A model generated the notes under the pieces. That model had not been told where the DNA came from and did not search any database. It worked only from the letters and a program-made list of their open reading frames with translations. Positions 8,171-17,098 of a DNA stretch of 64,000 nucleotides are shown here, one piece after another. This DNA comes from Enhydrobacter aerosaccus (GTDB lineage: Bacteria; Pseudomonadota; Alphaproteobacteria; Reyranellales; Reyranellaceae): contig NZ_FUWJ01000005.1 of assembly GCF_900167455.1 (NCBI RefSeq), forward strand, positions 62,001 through 126,000, read 5' to 3'. The first letter of the stretch is position 1, and each line of letters starts with the position of its first letter. The position numbers and the translations under genes were made by a program.

Positions 8171-9805
8171 ATGTTCGGCCTGATGCAGGACCGCCCTCTT
8201 TTGATCCAGCAACTCATCGAGCATGCGGCGCTGAATCACGGCGATACCGAGATCGTCTCGCGCACCCTCGAAGGCGGTATCCACCGCTACACCTATCGGG
8301 ACGCGCGTCTCCGTTCGAAGAAGGTCGCCGAGGCGCTGCAGTCGCTCGGTATCAAGGCTGGCGATCGAATTGGCACGCTGGCCTGGAATGGTTACCGCCA
8401 TTTCGAGCTCTATTATGGCATCTCCGGCATGGGTGCGGTCTGCCATACCATCAACCCACGCCTCTTCCCCGAGCAGATCGTCTACATCGTCAACCATGCC
8501 GAGGATCAGCTCCTGTTCGTGGACCTGAACCTGCTGCCTGCGGTTGAGAAGCTGTTGCCGCAGTTCAAGACCGTCCGGCACGTCGTGGCCATGACCGACC
8601 GCGACCATCTGCCCAAGGGCCTCAATATCCCCAATCTCCTGGTCTACGAGGACCTGCTGGCGGACAAGCCCGGCACCTACGAATGGCCGGAGTTCGACGA
8701 GCGGACGGCCTCGTCGCTCTGCTACACCTCCGGCACGACGGGCAACCCCAAAGGGGTGCTCTATTCCCATCGCTCGACCATCCTGCATGCCTATGGCGCA
8801 GCATTGCCGGACACGCTGGGCCTGTCGGCCCGCGCCACGGTGCTGCCGGTCGTGCCGATGTTCCACGTCAATGCCTGGGGCCTGCCCTACTCCGCGCCGA
8901 TGGTCGGCGCCAAGTTGGTGTTCCCCGGCGTCGCGCTCGACGGCGCCAGCCTCTACGAGCTGTTCGAGAAGGAAGAGGTTGTCTTCACCGCCGGCGTGCC
9001 GACCGTGTGGCTGGCGCTGTTGCAGTACATGCAGGCGAACAAGCTCAAGCTCTCGACCGTGAAATACGCGGTGATCGGCGGGTCGGCGGCGCCGCCGGCG
9101 ATGATCGAAACCTTCGATCGCGACTATGGCGTCGAGGTTCTGCATGCCTGGGGCATGAGCGAGATGAGCCCGCTCGGCACGGTCAACCATCCCAAGTCGA
9201 AGCACCTCAAGCTCTCGCACAAGGAGCAGCTCGACATCCGTCTCAAGCAGGGTCGCCCGCCCTACGGTGTCGAGATGAAGATCGTCGATGGCGACGGCAA
9301 GGAACTGCCGCACGATGGCAAGGCGTTCGGCGATCTGCTGGTCCGTGGCCCATGGATCACCTCCGGCTACTTCAAGGGTGAAGGTGGCGATGTCCTCGAG
9401 GAAGGCGGCTGGTTCCCGACCGGCGATGTCGCCACCATCGACGCCGATGGCTACATGCAGATCACCGACCGTTCCAAGGACGTCATCAAGTCCGGCGGCG
9501 AATGGATCAGCTCGATCGATCTGGAGAATGCCGCCATGGCCCATCCGGCCGTCGCCGAAGCGGCTGTGATCGGCGTGTTCCATCCCAAATGGGATGAACG
9601 GCCCCTGCTGATCATCCACAAGAAGGAGGGCGCCACGCTGGAGAAGGACGAGCTGATCGACTTCCTGAGCGCCAAGGTCGCGAAATGGTGGCTGCCGGAT
9701 GACGTGCAGTTCGTCGACGCCATCCCCCATACGGCCACCGGCAAGATCCTGAAGACGCGCCTGCGGGACGACTTCAAGAACTACAAGCTGCCGACGGCCG
9801 GCTGA
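8171..9805 (+). CDS. Acyl-CoA ligase, AlkK/DmdB-like (AMP-forming)
   Basis: A 544-residue AMP-forming acyl-CoA synthetase that activates a carboxylic acid to its CoA thioester with ATP. The P-loop-like motif [10 protein letters not shown] is at residues 186-195; further family motifs are GWGMSE-like (AWGMSEMSP near 330), TGDVATID with the downstream ITDRSKD, and the C-terminal lysine region [10 protein letters not shown]. It resembles medium-chain ligase AlkK and 3-methylmercaptopropionyl-CoA ligase DmdB. AGGAG precedes the ATG by 10 bases. A close paralogue (13009-14640) closes the same cluster, and both begin with nearly the same residues ([12 protein letters not shown]), so this is a cluster-internal duplication. 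The neighbours suggest a catabolic path for a specific acid rather than general fatty acids (inference). Confidence 0.93.
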   Translation: MFGLMQDRPLLIQQLIEHAALNHGDTEIVSRTLEGGIHRYTYRDARLRSKKVAEALQSLGIKAGDRIGTLAWNGYRHFELYYGISGMGAVCHTINPRLFPEQIVYIVNHAEDQLLFVDLNLLPAVEKLLPQFKTVRHVVAMTDRDHLPKGLNIPNLLVYEDLLADKPGTYEWPEFDERTASSLCYTSGTTGNPKGVLYSHRSTILHAYGAALPDTLGLSARATVLPVVPMFHVNAWGLPYSAPMVGAKLVFPGVALDGASLYELFEKEEVVFTAGVPTVWLALLQYMQANKLKLSTVKYAVIGGSAAPPAMIETFDRDYGVEVLHAWGMSEMSPLGTVNHPKSKHLKLSHKEQLDIRLKQGRPPYGVEMKIVDGDGKELPHDGKAFGDLLVRGPWITSGYFKGEGGDVLEEGGWFPTGDVATIDADGYMQITDRSKDVIKSGGEWISSIDLENAAMAHPAVAEAAVIGVFHPKWDERPLLIIHKKEGATLEKDELIDFLSAKVAKWWLPDDVQFVDAIPHTATGKILKTRLRDDFKNYKLPTAG

Positions 9806-10005
9806 CCCCGCATCGCGATACAGCGGCGCCATCGCCCCCGTGCGGTGGCGCTGCTCGCAGGGCAGAATGCTGGGCGGCGTATTCACCTCAAAGGTCATGG
9901 TCGACGCAGGATGCCGAGGATCATGTAAAATTTGTTCCTCCACCGCGCAGTAGACCCCTCCGGCTTTCGGCCGTATCGTCGTCCTTCAGTTGCCCAAGGC
10001 ATGGA

Positions 10006-11001
10006 GTGCCGACCGTGTCCGCTACCGAAACCATTCCTGTCATCGATCTCGGCCCTTATCTGGCCGGGGAGCCTGGCGCTCTCGACCGCACAGCCCAGGA
10101 ACTGCGTTTCGCGCTGACGCAGATCGGCTTCTACTTCATCACCAATCACGGCATTTCGCCGGAAAAGATCCGTAGCGTTTTCGAGCAGGTGAAGCGCTTC
10201 CATGCGCAGCCGATCGAAAAGAAGATGGCGCTGAAGCTGGACAACCACGGCACGGGATACATGCCGATGCGCGGCAACACGCTGCGCACTTCGACCGTGC
10301 AGGCCGGCACAAAGCCCAATCTCAACGAGGCCTTCTTCGTCAAGCGCGAGCTGCCGCCCGACCATCCCGATGTCCTCGCCAACCGTCGCTATCGCGGCCC
10401 GAACCGGTGGCCTGCCGATCTGCCCGGCTTCCGCGAGATCGTGGTCGATTATTGCAACGAGCTGGAGCGGCTGGTGCAGAAGATGGTGCGCCTCTATGCG
10501 CGCGCGCTCGACCTGCCCGCCGTCTACTTCGATGCTGCCTTCCAGGATCCGCAATTCTCCCTGCGCATGACGCACTATCCTCACCAGGAGGGGCCGGCGG
10601 TCGATGAATTCGGCCTGGCGCCGCACACGGATACCAGCTTCCTGACCTTGCTGGCGCCGAACGACGTAGCCGGCCTGTCGATCCGCACGCAGAGCGGCAA
10701 GTGGATCGATGCTCCCGCCATTCCCGATGCCTATGTCGTCAATGGCGGCCAGATGCTCCAGCGCTGGACCAACGATTTCTTCCTCGCCACGCCGCATCGG
10801 GCCGTGAATCGCAGCGGCGGCGAGCGCTACGCCCTCGCCTTTTTCTGCGATGCCACCATCGACTGGCCGATCGCCGCCGTGCCGACCACCGTTGGCCCCG
10901 ACAGGCCACCGAAGTATCCGACCACCTATTACACCGATTACATGGTGCGCTATCAGAAGCGGACCTACGACCTCCTGGCCGACGCGCAGGCGGCGGATTG
11001 A
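10006..11001 (+). CDS. Isopenicillin N synthase-like 2OG-Fe(II) oxygenase (second copy)
   Basis: A 331-residue paralogue of the oxygenase at 1162-2244, sharing the same layout: IPVIDLG at the N-terminus, iron ligands H207-x-D209 (PHTDTS) and H264 (TPHRA), and cosubstrate arginine R274 (ERYA). There is no ATG in frame at the right place. The start is GTG at 10006 (AAGG upstream) or GTG at 10015 (GGAG 8 bases upstream). The 200 bp before it hold no gene I can support. The 3' end overlaps the serine hydrolase start by 4 bases (TTGA), indicating translational coupling. In the cluster this enzyme probably oxidises the acid or amine substrate whose products the ligases and enolase-type enzyme handle, which is inference. 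Confidence 0.9.
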   Translation: MPTVSATETIPVIDLGPYLAGEPGALDRTAQELRFALTQIGFYFITNHGISPEKIRSVFEQVKRFHAQPIEKKMALKLDNHGTGYMPMRGNTLRTSTVQAGTKPNLNEAFFVKRELPPDHPDVLANRRYRGPNRWPADLPGFREIVVDYCNELERLVQKMVRLYARALDLPAVYFDAAFQDPQFSLRMTHYPHQEGPAVDEFGLAPHTDTSFLTLLAPNDVAGLSIRTQSGKWIDAPAIPDAYVVNGGQMLQRWTNDFFLATPHRAVNRSGGERYALAFFCDATIDWPIAAVPTTVGPDRPPKYPTTYYTDYMVRYQKRTYDLLADAQAAD

Positions 11002-11846
11002 TTGTCGCCGAGCCGGCGCGCGTTGTCGTTGAACGCGGCGCCCTTCTCGCCGACTTCGGCGGCGACGAACTGGTTCCGTGGTGGAGTTTCACCAAGACCG
11101 TGCTGGCAGCCGCCGCCCTGATCCTGGTGCGCGACGGCCGTCTCACTCTCGACGGCCCGATTTCCGGCAAACCTTACACCGTGCGTCAGCTGCTGCAGCA
11201 TCGCGCCGGCCTGGGCAACTATGGGGCACTGCCCGACTACCATGACGCGGTCGCAAGGCGCCTGCCGGCATGGCCGGTCGAAGAACTCCTGACGCGCGTC
11301 GATGCCGATCGTCTGATCTACGCGCCCGGCGAAGGCTGGTCCTACTCCAACATCGGATATCTCATCGTTCGCAACATCATTGTCGATGCGGTCGGCGAAG
11401 AGCTGGGGCGCGCCCTTCAGCGTCTCGTCCTGGCCCCGCTCGGCCTGCGAACGACGCGCTTGGTCCGGATGGGCGATCTCGGCGACTACGATCCGGCCTG
11501 GGTCTATCACGGCCTGCTGCTCGGCCCGCTGCGCGAGGCGGCGCTGTTGCTCGATCGCCTGATGCACGGCGTACTGCTGCCGGCAACGGACGTCGCGACG
11601 ATGGTGCGGGCCCATCCGGTCGGCCCTGTTTCCGACCGTCCCTGGCTTACGCCCGGCTACGGCCTCGGCCTCATGACCGGCGGGGTCACCGGCGGCCGCA
11701 TCATCGCGGGTCATACGGGCGGCGGCCCGGGCAGCGTGATTGCGGTCTACCATTTGTTGTCATCTCGGCCGGACCGTACCGTAGCCGCCTATGCCGAAGG
11801 CGACGATCAAGGCCTGGTCGAAAGAAGCTGTATCCGGGAGGAATAG
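10998..11846 (+). CDS. Serine hydrolase, class C beta-lactamase/esterase family
   Basis: A 282-residue serine hydrolase of the beta-lactamase-related family (class C/DD-peptidase/esterase fold). The three active-site motifs are visible: S30-x-x-K33 (SFTK), YSN near residue 117 (motif Y-x-N), and HTGG near the C-terminus, in place of KTG. It is shorter than the usual 350-400 residues and has no signal peptide, so it is probably a cytoplasmic esterase or amidase rather than a resistance enzyme. The frame is open far upstream, but the real start is most likely TTG at 10998, overlapping the oxygenase stop as TTGA with GGCGG just before it. The next gene starts directly after its TAG. The tight packing implies that it cleaves an ester or amide in the same pathway. 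Confidence 0.82.
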   Translation: MIVAEPARVVVERGALLADFGGDELVPWWSFTKTVLAAAALILVRDGRLTLDGPISGKPYTVRQLLQHRAGLGNYGALPDYHDAVARRLPAWPVEELLTRVDADRLIYAPGEGWSYSNIGYLIVRNIIVDAVGEELGRALQRLVLAPLGLRTTRLVRMGDLGDYDPAWVYHGLLLGPLREAALLLDRLMHGVLLPATDVATMVRAHPVGPVSDRPWLTPGYGLGLMTGGVTGGRIIAGHTGGGPGSVIAVYHLLSSRPDRTVAAYAEGDDQGLVERSCIREE

Positions 11847-12995
11847 ATGAGTTCAGGCAAGCTCAAGCGAGTCGAAACGTATGTCTTCCGAGTTCCGATC
11901 GAAGAGCCTGTCCGCACATCGTTCGGCGCCATGACCGAACGCGCTGCCGTGTTCGTGCGCGTGGAGGACTCCGACGGCGTGCAGGGCTGGGGTGAGATCT
12001 GGAGCAACTTTCCTACCGCCTCGGCCGAGCATCGCGCGCTCCTGCTGACCGAGATCGTGGCGCCCCGTGCGCTTGGGCGTCCCGTGGACGATCCGGTCGG
12101 CCTGTGGGGCGAAATCGACTGCGGCCTGCATGTGCTGCGCCTGCAGAGCGGCGACGCCGGCGCCTTATCGGCTGCCGCGGCCGGGCTCGATCTCGCGCTG
12201 CACGATCTGCGGGCTCGCCAGCAGAGCCTGCCGCTGTGGCGGGCGTTGGGCGGTACCGACGATCGGCCGTTGCCGATCTATGCCTCCGGTCTCAATCCCG
12301 GCCAGGCCGGGTTCGATACCGTCGAGCGCATGCGCGCCGCCGGCTACCGCGCCTTCAAGATCAAGGTGGGCTTCGGAGAGGAGGCGGACGTCGCATCGCT
12401 GCAGCCGATCGCCGCAACGTTGCAGCCAGGGGAGCGGCTGATGGTCGACGTCAATCAAGGCTGGGATATCGCCACCGCCTGCCGGGTCCTGCCGAAATTT
12501 CGCGATTTCGGCCTGACCTGGATCGAGGAGCCGTTGCCGGTCGACCGGCCGGCCGCGGAATGGATCCACGTTGCCGCTGTCGCCCCCGCACCGCTGGCTG
12601 GCGGCGAGAACATACGCGGCGCCGGTCCCTTTCAGCAGGCGATCGATTCAGGCCAGCTGGCATTTATCCAACCCGACGTGGCGAAATGGGGTGGCCATTC
12701 CGGCTGCCTTCCCGTTGCCAAGGCAGCGCTCGCGGCGGGCCGAACCTATTGCCCTCATTTCCTCGGCAGCGCGGTCGGGCTGATGCACTCGCTCCACCTG
12801 CTCGCCGCCGTGCGGGGTCCCGGCCTGCTGGAGGTCGATGCCAATCGCAACCCGCTGCGTGAGGACGTGTTGGCTGATGGTTTCAAGGTAACTGACGGCC
12901 GCGTCACTCTTCCCGACGGGCCCGGACTCGGTCTAGAACCTGACTTGGAACCGCTCGGCAAATTCAGAAGTCTGTATATCGAGCGGCACGCGTAA
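11847..12995 (+). CDS. Enolase-superfamily enzyme (mandelate racemase/muconate lactonizing type)
   Basis: A 382-residue member of the MR/MLE branch of the enolase superfamily, enzymes that abstract a proton alpha to a carboxylate with Mg2+ bound. The catalytic base motif is K171-x-K173 (FKIKVG). The metal ligands are D201 (MVDVNQGW), E227 (WIEEPL) and E254 (GGENI), with D277 (QPDVAKWGG) and H304 (CPHF) further on, closer to the mandelate-racemase arrangement than to dipeptide epimerases. The reaction could be racemisation, dehydration or cycloisomerisation of a carboxylic acid. The ATG follows the previous stop without a gap, GGGAGG overlapping the upstream coding end. It sits between the serine hydrolase and the second acyl-CoA ligase, so its product is probably a carboxylate that is later activated to a CoA ester. 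Confidence 0.9.
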   Translation: MSSGKLKRVETYVFRVPIEEPVRTSFGAMTERAAVFVRVEDSDGVQGWGEIWSNFPTASAEHRALLLTEIVAPRALGRPVDDPVGLWGEIDCGLHVLRLQSGDAGALSAAAAGLDLALHDLRARQQSLPLWRALGGTDDRPLPIYASGLNPGQAGFDTVERMRAAGYRAFKIKVGFGEEADVASLQPIAATLQPGERLMVDVNQGWDIATACRVLPKFRDFGLTWIEEPLPVDRPAAEWIHVAAVAPAPLAGGENIRGAGPFQQAIDSGQLAFIQPDVAKWGGHSGCLPVAKAALAAGRTYCPHFLGSAVGLMHSLHLLAAVRGPGLLEVDANRNPLREDVLADGFKVTDGRVTLPDGPGLGLEPDLEPLGKFRSLYIERHA

Positions 12996-13008
12996 GAGAG
13001 GGAGCGCC

Positions 13009-14640
13009 ATGCTGGGTTTGATGCAAGACCGTCCGTTGTTGATTTCGCAGATCATCGATTTCGCCGCCGCGTCCTATCCGGACGTCGAGATCGTGACCCG
13101 CACGGTCGAAGGGCCGATCCACCGCTACGGCTACAAGGATGCCCATAAGCGCGCCAAGCAGGTGGCCGAGGCGCTGCAGGGGCTCGGCATCAAGCTGGGC
13201 GACCGTGTCGGCACCATCGCCTGGAACACCTATCGCCACTTCGAACTCTACTTCGGCATCTCCGGCATCGGCGCCGTGCTGCACACCATCAATCCGCGCC
13301 TGGCGCCCGAGCATGTGGCTTATATCGCCAATCATGCCGAAGATCAGATCATCTTCGTCGACCTCAACCTGCTGCCAGTCGTCGAGGGGGTCTACGAGCA
13401 GCTCAAGACGGTGAAGCATATCGTGGTCATGACCGACCGCGCCCATATGCCGGCCTCGAGCAAGATCCCCAACCTGCTCTGCTACGAGGAGCTGATCGCC
13501 GGCAAGCCGGGCACGCTCACCTGGCCGGAATTCGACGAGAAGACCGCGTCGTCGCTCTGCTACACCTCGGGCACGACCGGCAACCCGAAGGGCGTGCTGT
13601 ACTCGCATCGCTCGACGATGATCCACTCGATGATGATGGCGTCGGGCCCGGTGCTGGCCATCGATCCCGACACCACCATCCTGCCGGTGGTGCCGATGTT
13701 CCACGCCAATGCCTGGGGTCTCGTCTATGCCGGCCCATTCTCTGGCGCCAAGCTGGTCTTCCCGGGCTTCAAGCTGGACGGCGGCAGCGTCTACGAGCTG
13801 CTCGACAAGGAGCAGGTGACGTTGAGCGCCGGCGTGCCCACCGTGTGGCTGGCCCTGCTCGACTACTGCGCGCAGAACAAGGTCAAGATGTCTGCCATGA
13901 AGCGCACGCTGATCGGCGGCTCGGCCGTTCCCTACGCCATGATCGAGCGCTTCTGGAAGGAGCACGAGGTCGAGGTGGCGCAGGGCTGGGGCATGACCGA
14001 GATGAGCCCGCTCGGCACGCTGACCCGCTTCAATCGCGGCGAACGCGACCTGCCCGACGCCGAGCGCTTCGCCATCACCGCCAAGCAGGGCCGGCCGGTC
14101 TTCGGCTGCGAGATGAAGATCATCGATGACGCCGGCAACGACCTGCCCAAGGACGGCAGCGTCTCGGGCAACATGGTGGTTCGTGGCCCCTGGATCGTGA
14201 AGGGCTACATGAAGGGCGACGGCAAGAGCCAGTTCCTCAAGGACGACTGGTTCATGACCGGCGACGTCTGCAAGATCGAGCCCGACGGCTCGGTCGTCAT
14301 CACCGACCGCTCCAAGGACGTCATCAAGTCGGGCGGCGAGTGGATCAGCTCGATCGATCTCGAGAACGCAGCCATGGGCTGCCCCGGCGTGGCGGAAGCG
14401 GCGGTGATCGGCGTGCGTCATCCCAAGTGGGACGAACGGCCGTTGCTGGTGATCGTCAGGCGCCCTGAGGCGAACGTCACCAAGGACGATCTCCTCAACT
14501 ACCTCAACGGCAAGGTCGCCAAGTGGTGGCTGCCCGACGACGTGCAGTTCATCGACGCGATCCCCCACGGCGCCACGGGCAAGATCCTGAAGACCGAACT
14601 GCGCAAGCGGTTCGAGGACTACAAGCTGCCCACCGCCTGA
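13009..14640 (+). CDS. Acyl-CoA ligase, AlkK/DmdB-like (second copy)
   Basis: A 543-residue AMP-forming acyl-CoA synthetase, clearly paralogous along its whole length to the ligase at 8171-9805. It has the same [10 protein letters not shown] motif (residues 186-195), [39 protein letters not shown] and a C-terminal TGKILKTEL lysine motif. It starts 13 bp after the enolase-type gene with GGGAG before the ATG and is probably the last gene of that operon. The two ligases differ most in the acyl-pocket half, so they may activate different acids of one pathway. An operator-like palindrome follows 31 bp after its stop and belongs to the next transcription unit. Confidence 0.93.
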   Translation: MLGLMQDRPLLISQIIDFAAASYPDVEIVTRTVEGPIHRYGYKDAHKRAKQVAEALQGLGIKLGDRVGTIAWNTYRHFELYFGISGIGAVLHTINPRLAPEHVAYIANHAEDQIIFVDLNLLPVVEGVYEQLKTVKHIVVMTDRAHMPASSKIPNLLCYEELIAGKPGTLTWPEFDEKTASSLCYTSGTTGNPKGVLYSHRSTMIHSMMMASGPVLAIDPDTTILPVVPMFHANAWGLVYAGPFSGAKLVFPGFKLDGGSVYELLDKEQVTLSAGVPTVWLALLDYCAQNKVKMSAMKRTLIGGSAVPYAMIERFWKEHEVEVAQGWGMTEMSPLGTLTRFNRGERDLPDAERFAITAKQGRPVFGCEMKIIDDAGNDLPKDGSVSGNMVVRGPWIVKGYMKGDGKSQFLKDDWFMTGDVCKIEPDGSVVITDRSKDVIKSGGEWISSIDLENAAMGCPGVAEAAVIGVRHPKWDERPLLVIVRRPEANVTKDDLLNYLNGKVAKWWLPDDVQFIDAIPHGATGKILKTELRKRFEDYKLPTA

Positions 14641-14670
14641 GCGGCAACCTTTCCAGGCCCTTCACCCTTT

Positions 14671-14694
14671 CTGCTGACAGACCGTTGTCAGCAG
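14671..14694. promoter_or_regulatory. Palindromic operator candidate, copy 1 (CTGACA-N6-TGTCAG core)
   Basis: A perfect 9-bp inverted repeat, CTGCTGACA/TGTCAGCAG, around a 6-base spacer (GACCGT). It lies 40 bp before the cupin-like gene start at 14735 and after the ligase stop at 14640. No U-run follows, so a terminator is unlikely. The inner 6-bp arms and the spacer length are the same as in the palindrome at 17063-17080 before the WYL regulator, which suggests that this regulator binds both (inference). Confidence 0.6.
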
Positions 14695-14734
14695 GTGCGC
14701 GATAGGGTGCGCCGGGTCAGGAAAGGAGACGCAC

Positions 14735-15145
14735 ATGGCTTCGACACGAGTCGACTATGACAGCATGGACTGGACCTCTGCAGTGCCGTTCTATGGACCG
14801 GCAGCGGTCCAGGCCGGCCGCGAGCTGGTCCAGCTCAAGATCCTGAGCGACCGCCGCGCCGAAGGTGGCGGAATCGCCTGGCTGGTCAAATTCGATCCGC
14901 CCAGCGGCAAGCTGATCAAGATCGTCGCGACCGCGCTGTCGGACGAGCACGTGTTCAACCTGCAGGGTGGGCGCGCGACCAAGAGCGGCCAGCCGGCGCA
15001 CGGAAGCGGCGGCTACAGCCTGAACCCGAAGGGTCAACCGCACAGCGCCATGATCGCCACCGAGACCACCGCACTGGTGATCTATACCGGCGAGCCCGAC
15101 GAGGTTCATTCGATGGAACTGGTCGAAATCGCCCCGGCACATTGA
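14735..15145 (+). CDS. Small cupin-like protein (ChrR/DUF4437-type fold, tentative)
   Basis: A 136-residue single-domain protein that I read as a cupin from its beta-rich pattern with a DEHVFNLQGG segment (about residues 71-80) and a later HGSGGYSLNPKGQPHS segment with spaced histidines, resembling ChrR/DUF4437-type cupins. It may bind a metal, but I cannot name a reaction. AGGAG lies 8 bases before the ATG. The gene is alone on its strand. It faces the PNPOx-RidA operon and has copy 1 of the CTGACA palindrome 40 bp upstream, so it is probably controlled together with that operon by the WYL regulator at 17099. Expression would then respond to a small ligand or stress. Confidence 0.6.
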   Translation: MASTRVDYDSMDWTSAVPFYGPAAVQAGRELVQLKILSDRRAEGGGIAWLVKFDPPSGKLIKIVATALSDEHVFNLQGGRATKSGQPAHGSGGYSLNPKGQPHSAMIATETTALVIYTGEPDEVHSMELVEIAPAH

Positions 15146-15157
15146 TGTTCCGAAACG

Positions 15158-15715
15158 TCAAGGCGCCCGGACGTCGGGCGTCTTGGTGTTGTCCCGCGCC
15201 GGCCATTGCTCGGAGCGCGCTGGCAGCGGTGTCTCCTTTCCTGTCAGCCGCTCGATGGTGATGGCGTAGACGGTGATGTCGTCCAGCCGCGGATAGAACC
15301 CCTTGGGCCGCCCGACATCACGGCCGTGATACTTGGCCATGAGCGCATCGCAGAAGTGCTGCTTGACCGACCGATCCTCGATGATGCGGATGAGCCCGAA
15401 GGCGATCACGCTGCGATGGGCAATCGAGACATCGCACTCGAAGCGGCCATAGTCGAACACCTCGCCCGCCTCGTCGACCTCGAAGCAGACACGCGGTTCC
15501 CGATCGACGTTGAGGCGCAGATGGCCGCGGGCGGCCGTGTTGTGGACCAGGATCTCGCCGTCGAGGCAGACATAGAGAAGCGGTATGCAGTATGGCGATC
15601 CGTCCGCGCTGACCGTCGCCAGCCGTCCGGTGCGGCCATGCAGCATGAAATCGCGGGCCTGCTCATCGGCCATCAGCCTGTCGGCGCGTCGCACCTGCGG
15701 CGGCGGGTTGCTCAA
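15158..15715 (-). CDS. Pyridoxamine 5'-phosphate oxidase-fold protein (NimA-like)
   Basis: A 185-residue flavin-binding split-barrel protein of the Pyridox_ox_2/NimA group (DFMLHGRTGRLATVSADGSPY at residues 22-42, then PLLYVCLDGEILVHN), predicted to bind FMN or a related cofactor. Members include nitroimidazole reductases and proteins of unknown redox role. The start is TTG at 15715 with GGGAG about 8 bases upstream; an ATG 14 codons later is possible. The start lies inside the last 53 bp of the DMT transporter gene on the same strand, in another frame, so translation is probably coupled. It is the third gene of a RidA-exporter-PNPOx operon that may act on a reactive amine or nitro compound. 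Confidence 0.82.
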   Translation of the reverse strand: MSNPPPQVRRADRLMADEQARDFMLHGRTGRLATVSADGSPYCIPLLYVCLDGEILVHNTAARGHLRLNVDREPRVCFEVDEAGEVFDYGRFECDVSIAHRSVIAFGLIRIIEDRSVKQHFCDALMAKYHGRDVGRPKGFYPRLDDITVYAITIERLTGKETPLPARSEQWPARDNTKTPDVRAP

Positions 15716-16586
15716 TGGATCTCTCCCCGGAACGGGGCACGACTATATCCGCGACCACGGCCGCAATCACGACGAGACCACCGGCCAGCGTCGCAGCCCC
15801 CGGTGCCTCGGCAAAGGCGAGCCAGACCCACAGCGTGCCCAATGGCGTCTGCAGGACGCCGATGAGCGCCCCGCGCGTCGCCGATACCAGCGGCGTGCCG
15901 AGCGAGAGCAGCAGGAGTCCGAGGCCGAACTGGCTGGCCCCGAACAGGGCCAGCAGCGCGATGTCGCTGGCGTCGACGCTGAAGGGCCGCGCCAACGGCG
16001 ACACGATGGCGGCGCACAGGAATGCCGAAAGGCCGACCGCCGGAAGCATGCTGACGTCCGGCCGACGCCGGATGAGCACCAACACCAGGGACATCAGCGT
16101 CGCCATTACCAGGGCAAGCAGGTCGCCGAGAAAATGCCCCTCCGCCACCGCCGGGCCCGCCATGATGATCATGCCAGTGAAGGCGGCGACGCTGGCGGCC
16201 AGCGTGATCCTGTCCTCGCGCTCCCCGATTACCAGCCAGGCGATACCGGCGGTCAGGAACGGAATGGTGGCATCGATCACCAGCACGTCGGCCACACTCG
16301 CCAGGCGCATGGCGTTGATGAAGCAGACCGTGGCGACGGCGGAGCACAGCCCGATCAGGATACCGTCCCGGCCGATGGCGAGGACCGCCCGAAGGGTCTT
16401 GGTCCGCTCGCGCCACACCAGCATGCCGACGAGAAACAGGCCGCCAAACACGCCGCGCCAGAACAGCATGGTCCAGACGTCGACATGGATCAGGCGGGTG
16501 AAGAAGCCCGCCGTGCTGAAGGCCATGGCCGACCCCCCGAGCAGCAGCGTGCCGATCCAGGCTGTCGTCGAGGGCTTTATCGCCAT
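15663..16586 (-). CDS. EamA/DMT-family transporter
   Basis: A 307-residue inner-membrane protein with ten hydrophobic segments arranged as two EamA repeats (about residues 10-140 and 150-290), the layout of the drug/metabolite transporter superfamily. Members export amino acids, nucleosides or toxic metabolites. It starts 28 bp after the RidA gene, and its end overlaps the PNPOx-fold gene by 53 bp. With RidA, which clears reactive imines, the operon looks like one for detoxifying and exporting an amine-type metabolite (inference). The long C-terminal tail after the last helix is rich in Ala/Arg and ends inside the next gene. Confidence 0.88.
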   Translation of the reverse strand: MAIKPSTTAWIGTLLLGGSAMAFSTAGFFTRLIHVDVWTMLFWRGVFGGLFLVGMLVWRERTKTLRAVLAIGRDGILIGLCSAVATVCFINAMRLASVADVLVIDATIPFLTAGIAWLVIGEREDRITLAASVAAFTGMIIMAGPAVAEGHFLGDLLALVMATLMSLVLVLIRRRPDVSMLPAVGLSAFLCAAIVSPLARPFSVDASDIALLALFGASQFGLGLLLLSLGTPLVSATRGALIGVLQTPLGTLWVWLAFAEAPGAATLAGGLVVIAAVVADIVVPRSGERSIEQPAAAGATRRQADGR

Positions 16587-16614
16587 GGTGAGCTACCGGA
16601 ATCCACGGCCAAGG

Positions 16615-17019
16615 TCATCGGGCCAGGGCCACGCAGTCGATCTCGAGGTCGAAGGGGCCGAACCAACCCGCCGTGCAGAGGAACAGGCGCGCCGGTTTGA
16701 GATCGCCGAAATACTCGGCGTAGATCTCGTTGATCGTCGCGAAGTAGGCTGGGTTGGAACAGTAGAGCGTGCACTTCACCACGCGGTCGAGCGACGAGCC
16801 CGCCGCGTCCAGGCATTGCGTCAGCCGCTCCAGGCATCGCCGGGCCTGCTGGTCGATCGGCAGGATATCGTAGCCGCCGGTCTCGGCGTTGACCGGTGCC
16901 AGTCCGGACACGAATACCCAGTCGCCGGCACGCACAACGGGTGAGGCCGGCACGGCGATTCGCTGAACGAACTTGGTGAAAGCGGGCACGTCGGGCTTGA
17001 TCATTTCGATGCGGGACAT
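16615..17019 (-). CDS. RidA/YjgF/YER057c family protein
   Basis: A 134-residue RidA-fold protein, probably a cytosolic homotrimer that hydrolyses enamine/imine intermediates. The conserved arginine is present as R111 in PARLFLC, and E126 falls in the LEIDCVAL segment, the usual carboxylate position; the N-terminal VFVSGLAPV stretch is typical. Because the active-site ends differ from RidA proper (CTAGWFGPFDLEI rather than the more usual VxxLPxxxxVEI), it may belong to one of the Rid subfamilies with a different substrate. AGGAG precedes the ATG. It is the first gene of a three-gene operon, and its start is 43 bp from the palindrome shared with the divergent WYL regulator. Confidence 0.88.
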   Translation of the reverse strand: MSRIEMIKPDVPAFTKFVQRIAVPASPVVRAGDWVFVSGLAPVNAETGGYDILPIDQQARRCLERLTQCLDAAGSSLDRVVKCTLYCSNPAYFATINEIYAEYFGDLKPARLFLCTAGWFGPFDLEIDCVALAR

Positions 17020-17062
17020 GAGGGCTCCTGAAAGGGGATGTCCGGACCCTAAGTCGGCCCTC

Positions 17063-17080
17063 CTGACACCGTTATGTCAG
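17063..17080. promoter_or_regulatory. Palindromic operator candidate, copy 2 (CTGACA-CCGTTA-TGTCAG)
   Basis: A perfect 6-bp inverted repeat with a 6-base spacer in the 79-bp gap between the divergent RidA operon (start 17019) and the WYL regulator (start 17099). The same arms and spacing occur at 14671-14694. The position next to the regulator gene suggests autoregulation and control of the divergent operon. Confidence 0.65.
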
Positions 17081-17098
17081 TAGTGTAGAAACCCCGGA

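Noticed and set aside
8147..9943. A 598-codon minus-strand frame over the first acyl-CoA ligase
   Set aside because: Antisense shadow of a complete, motif-bearing ligase.
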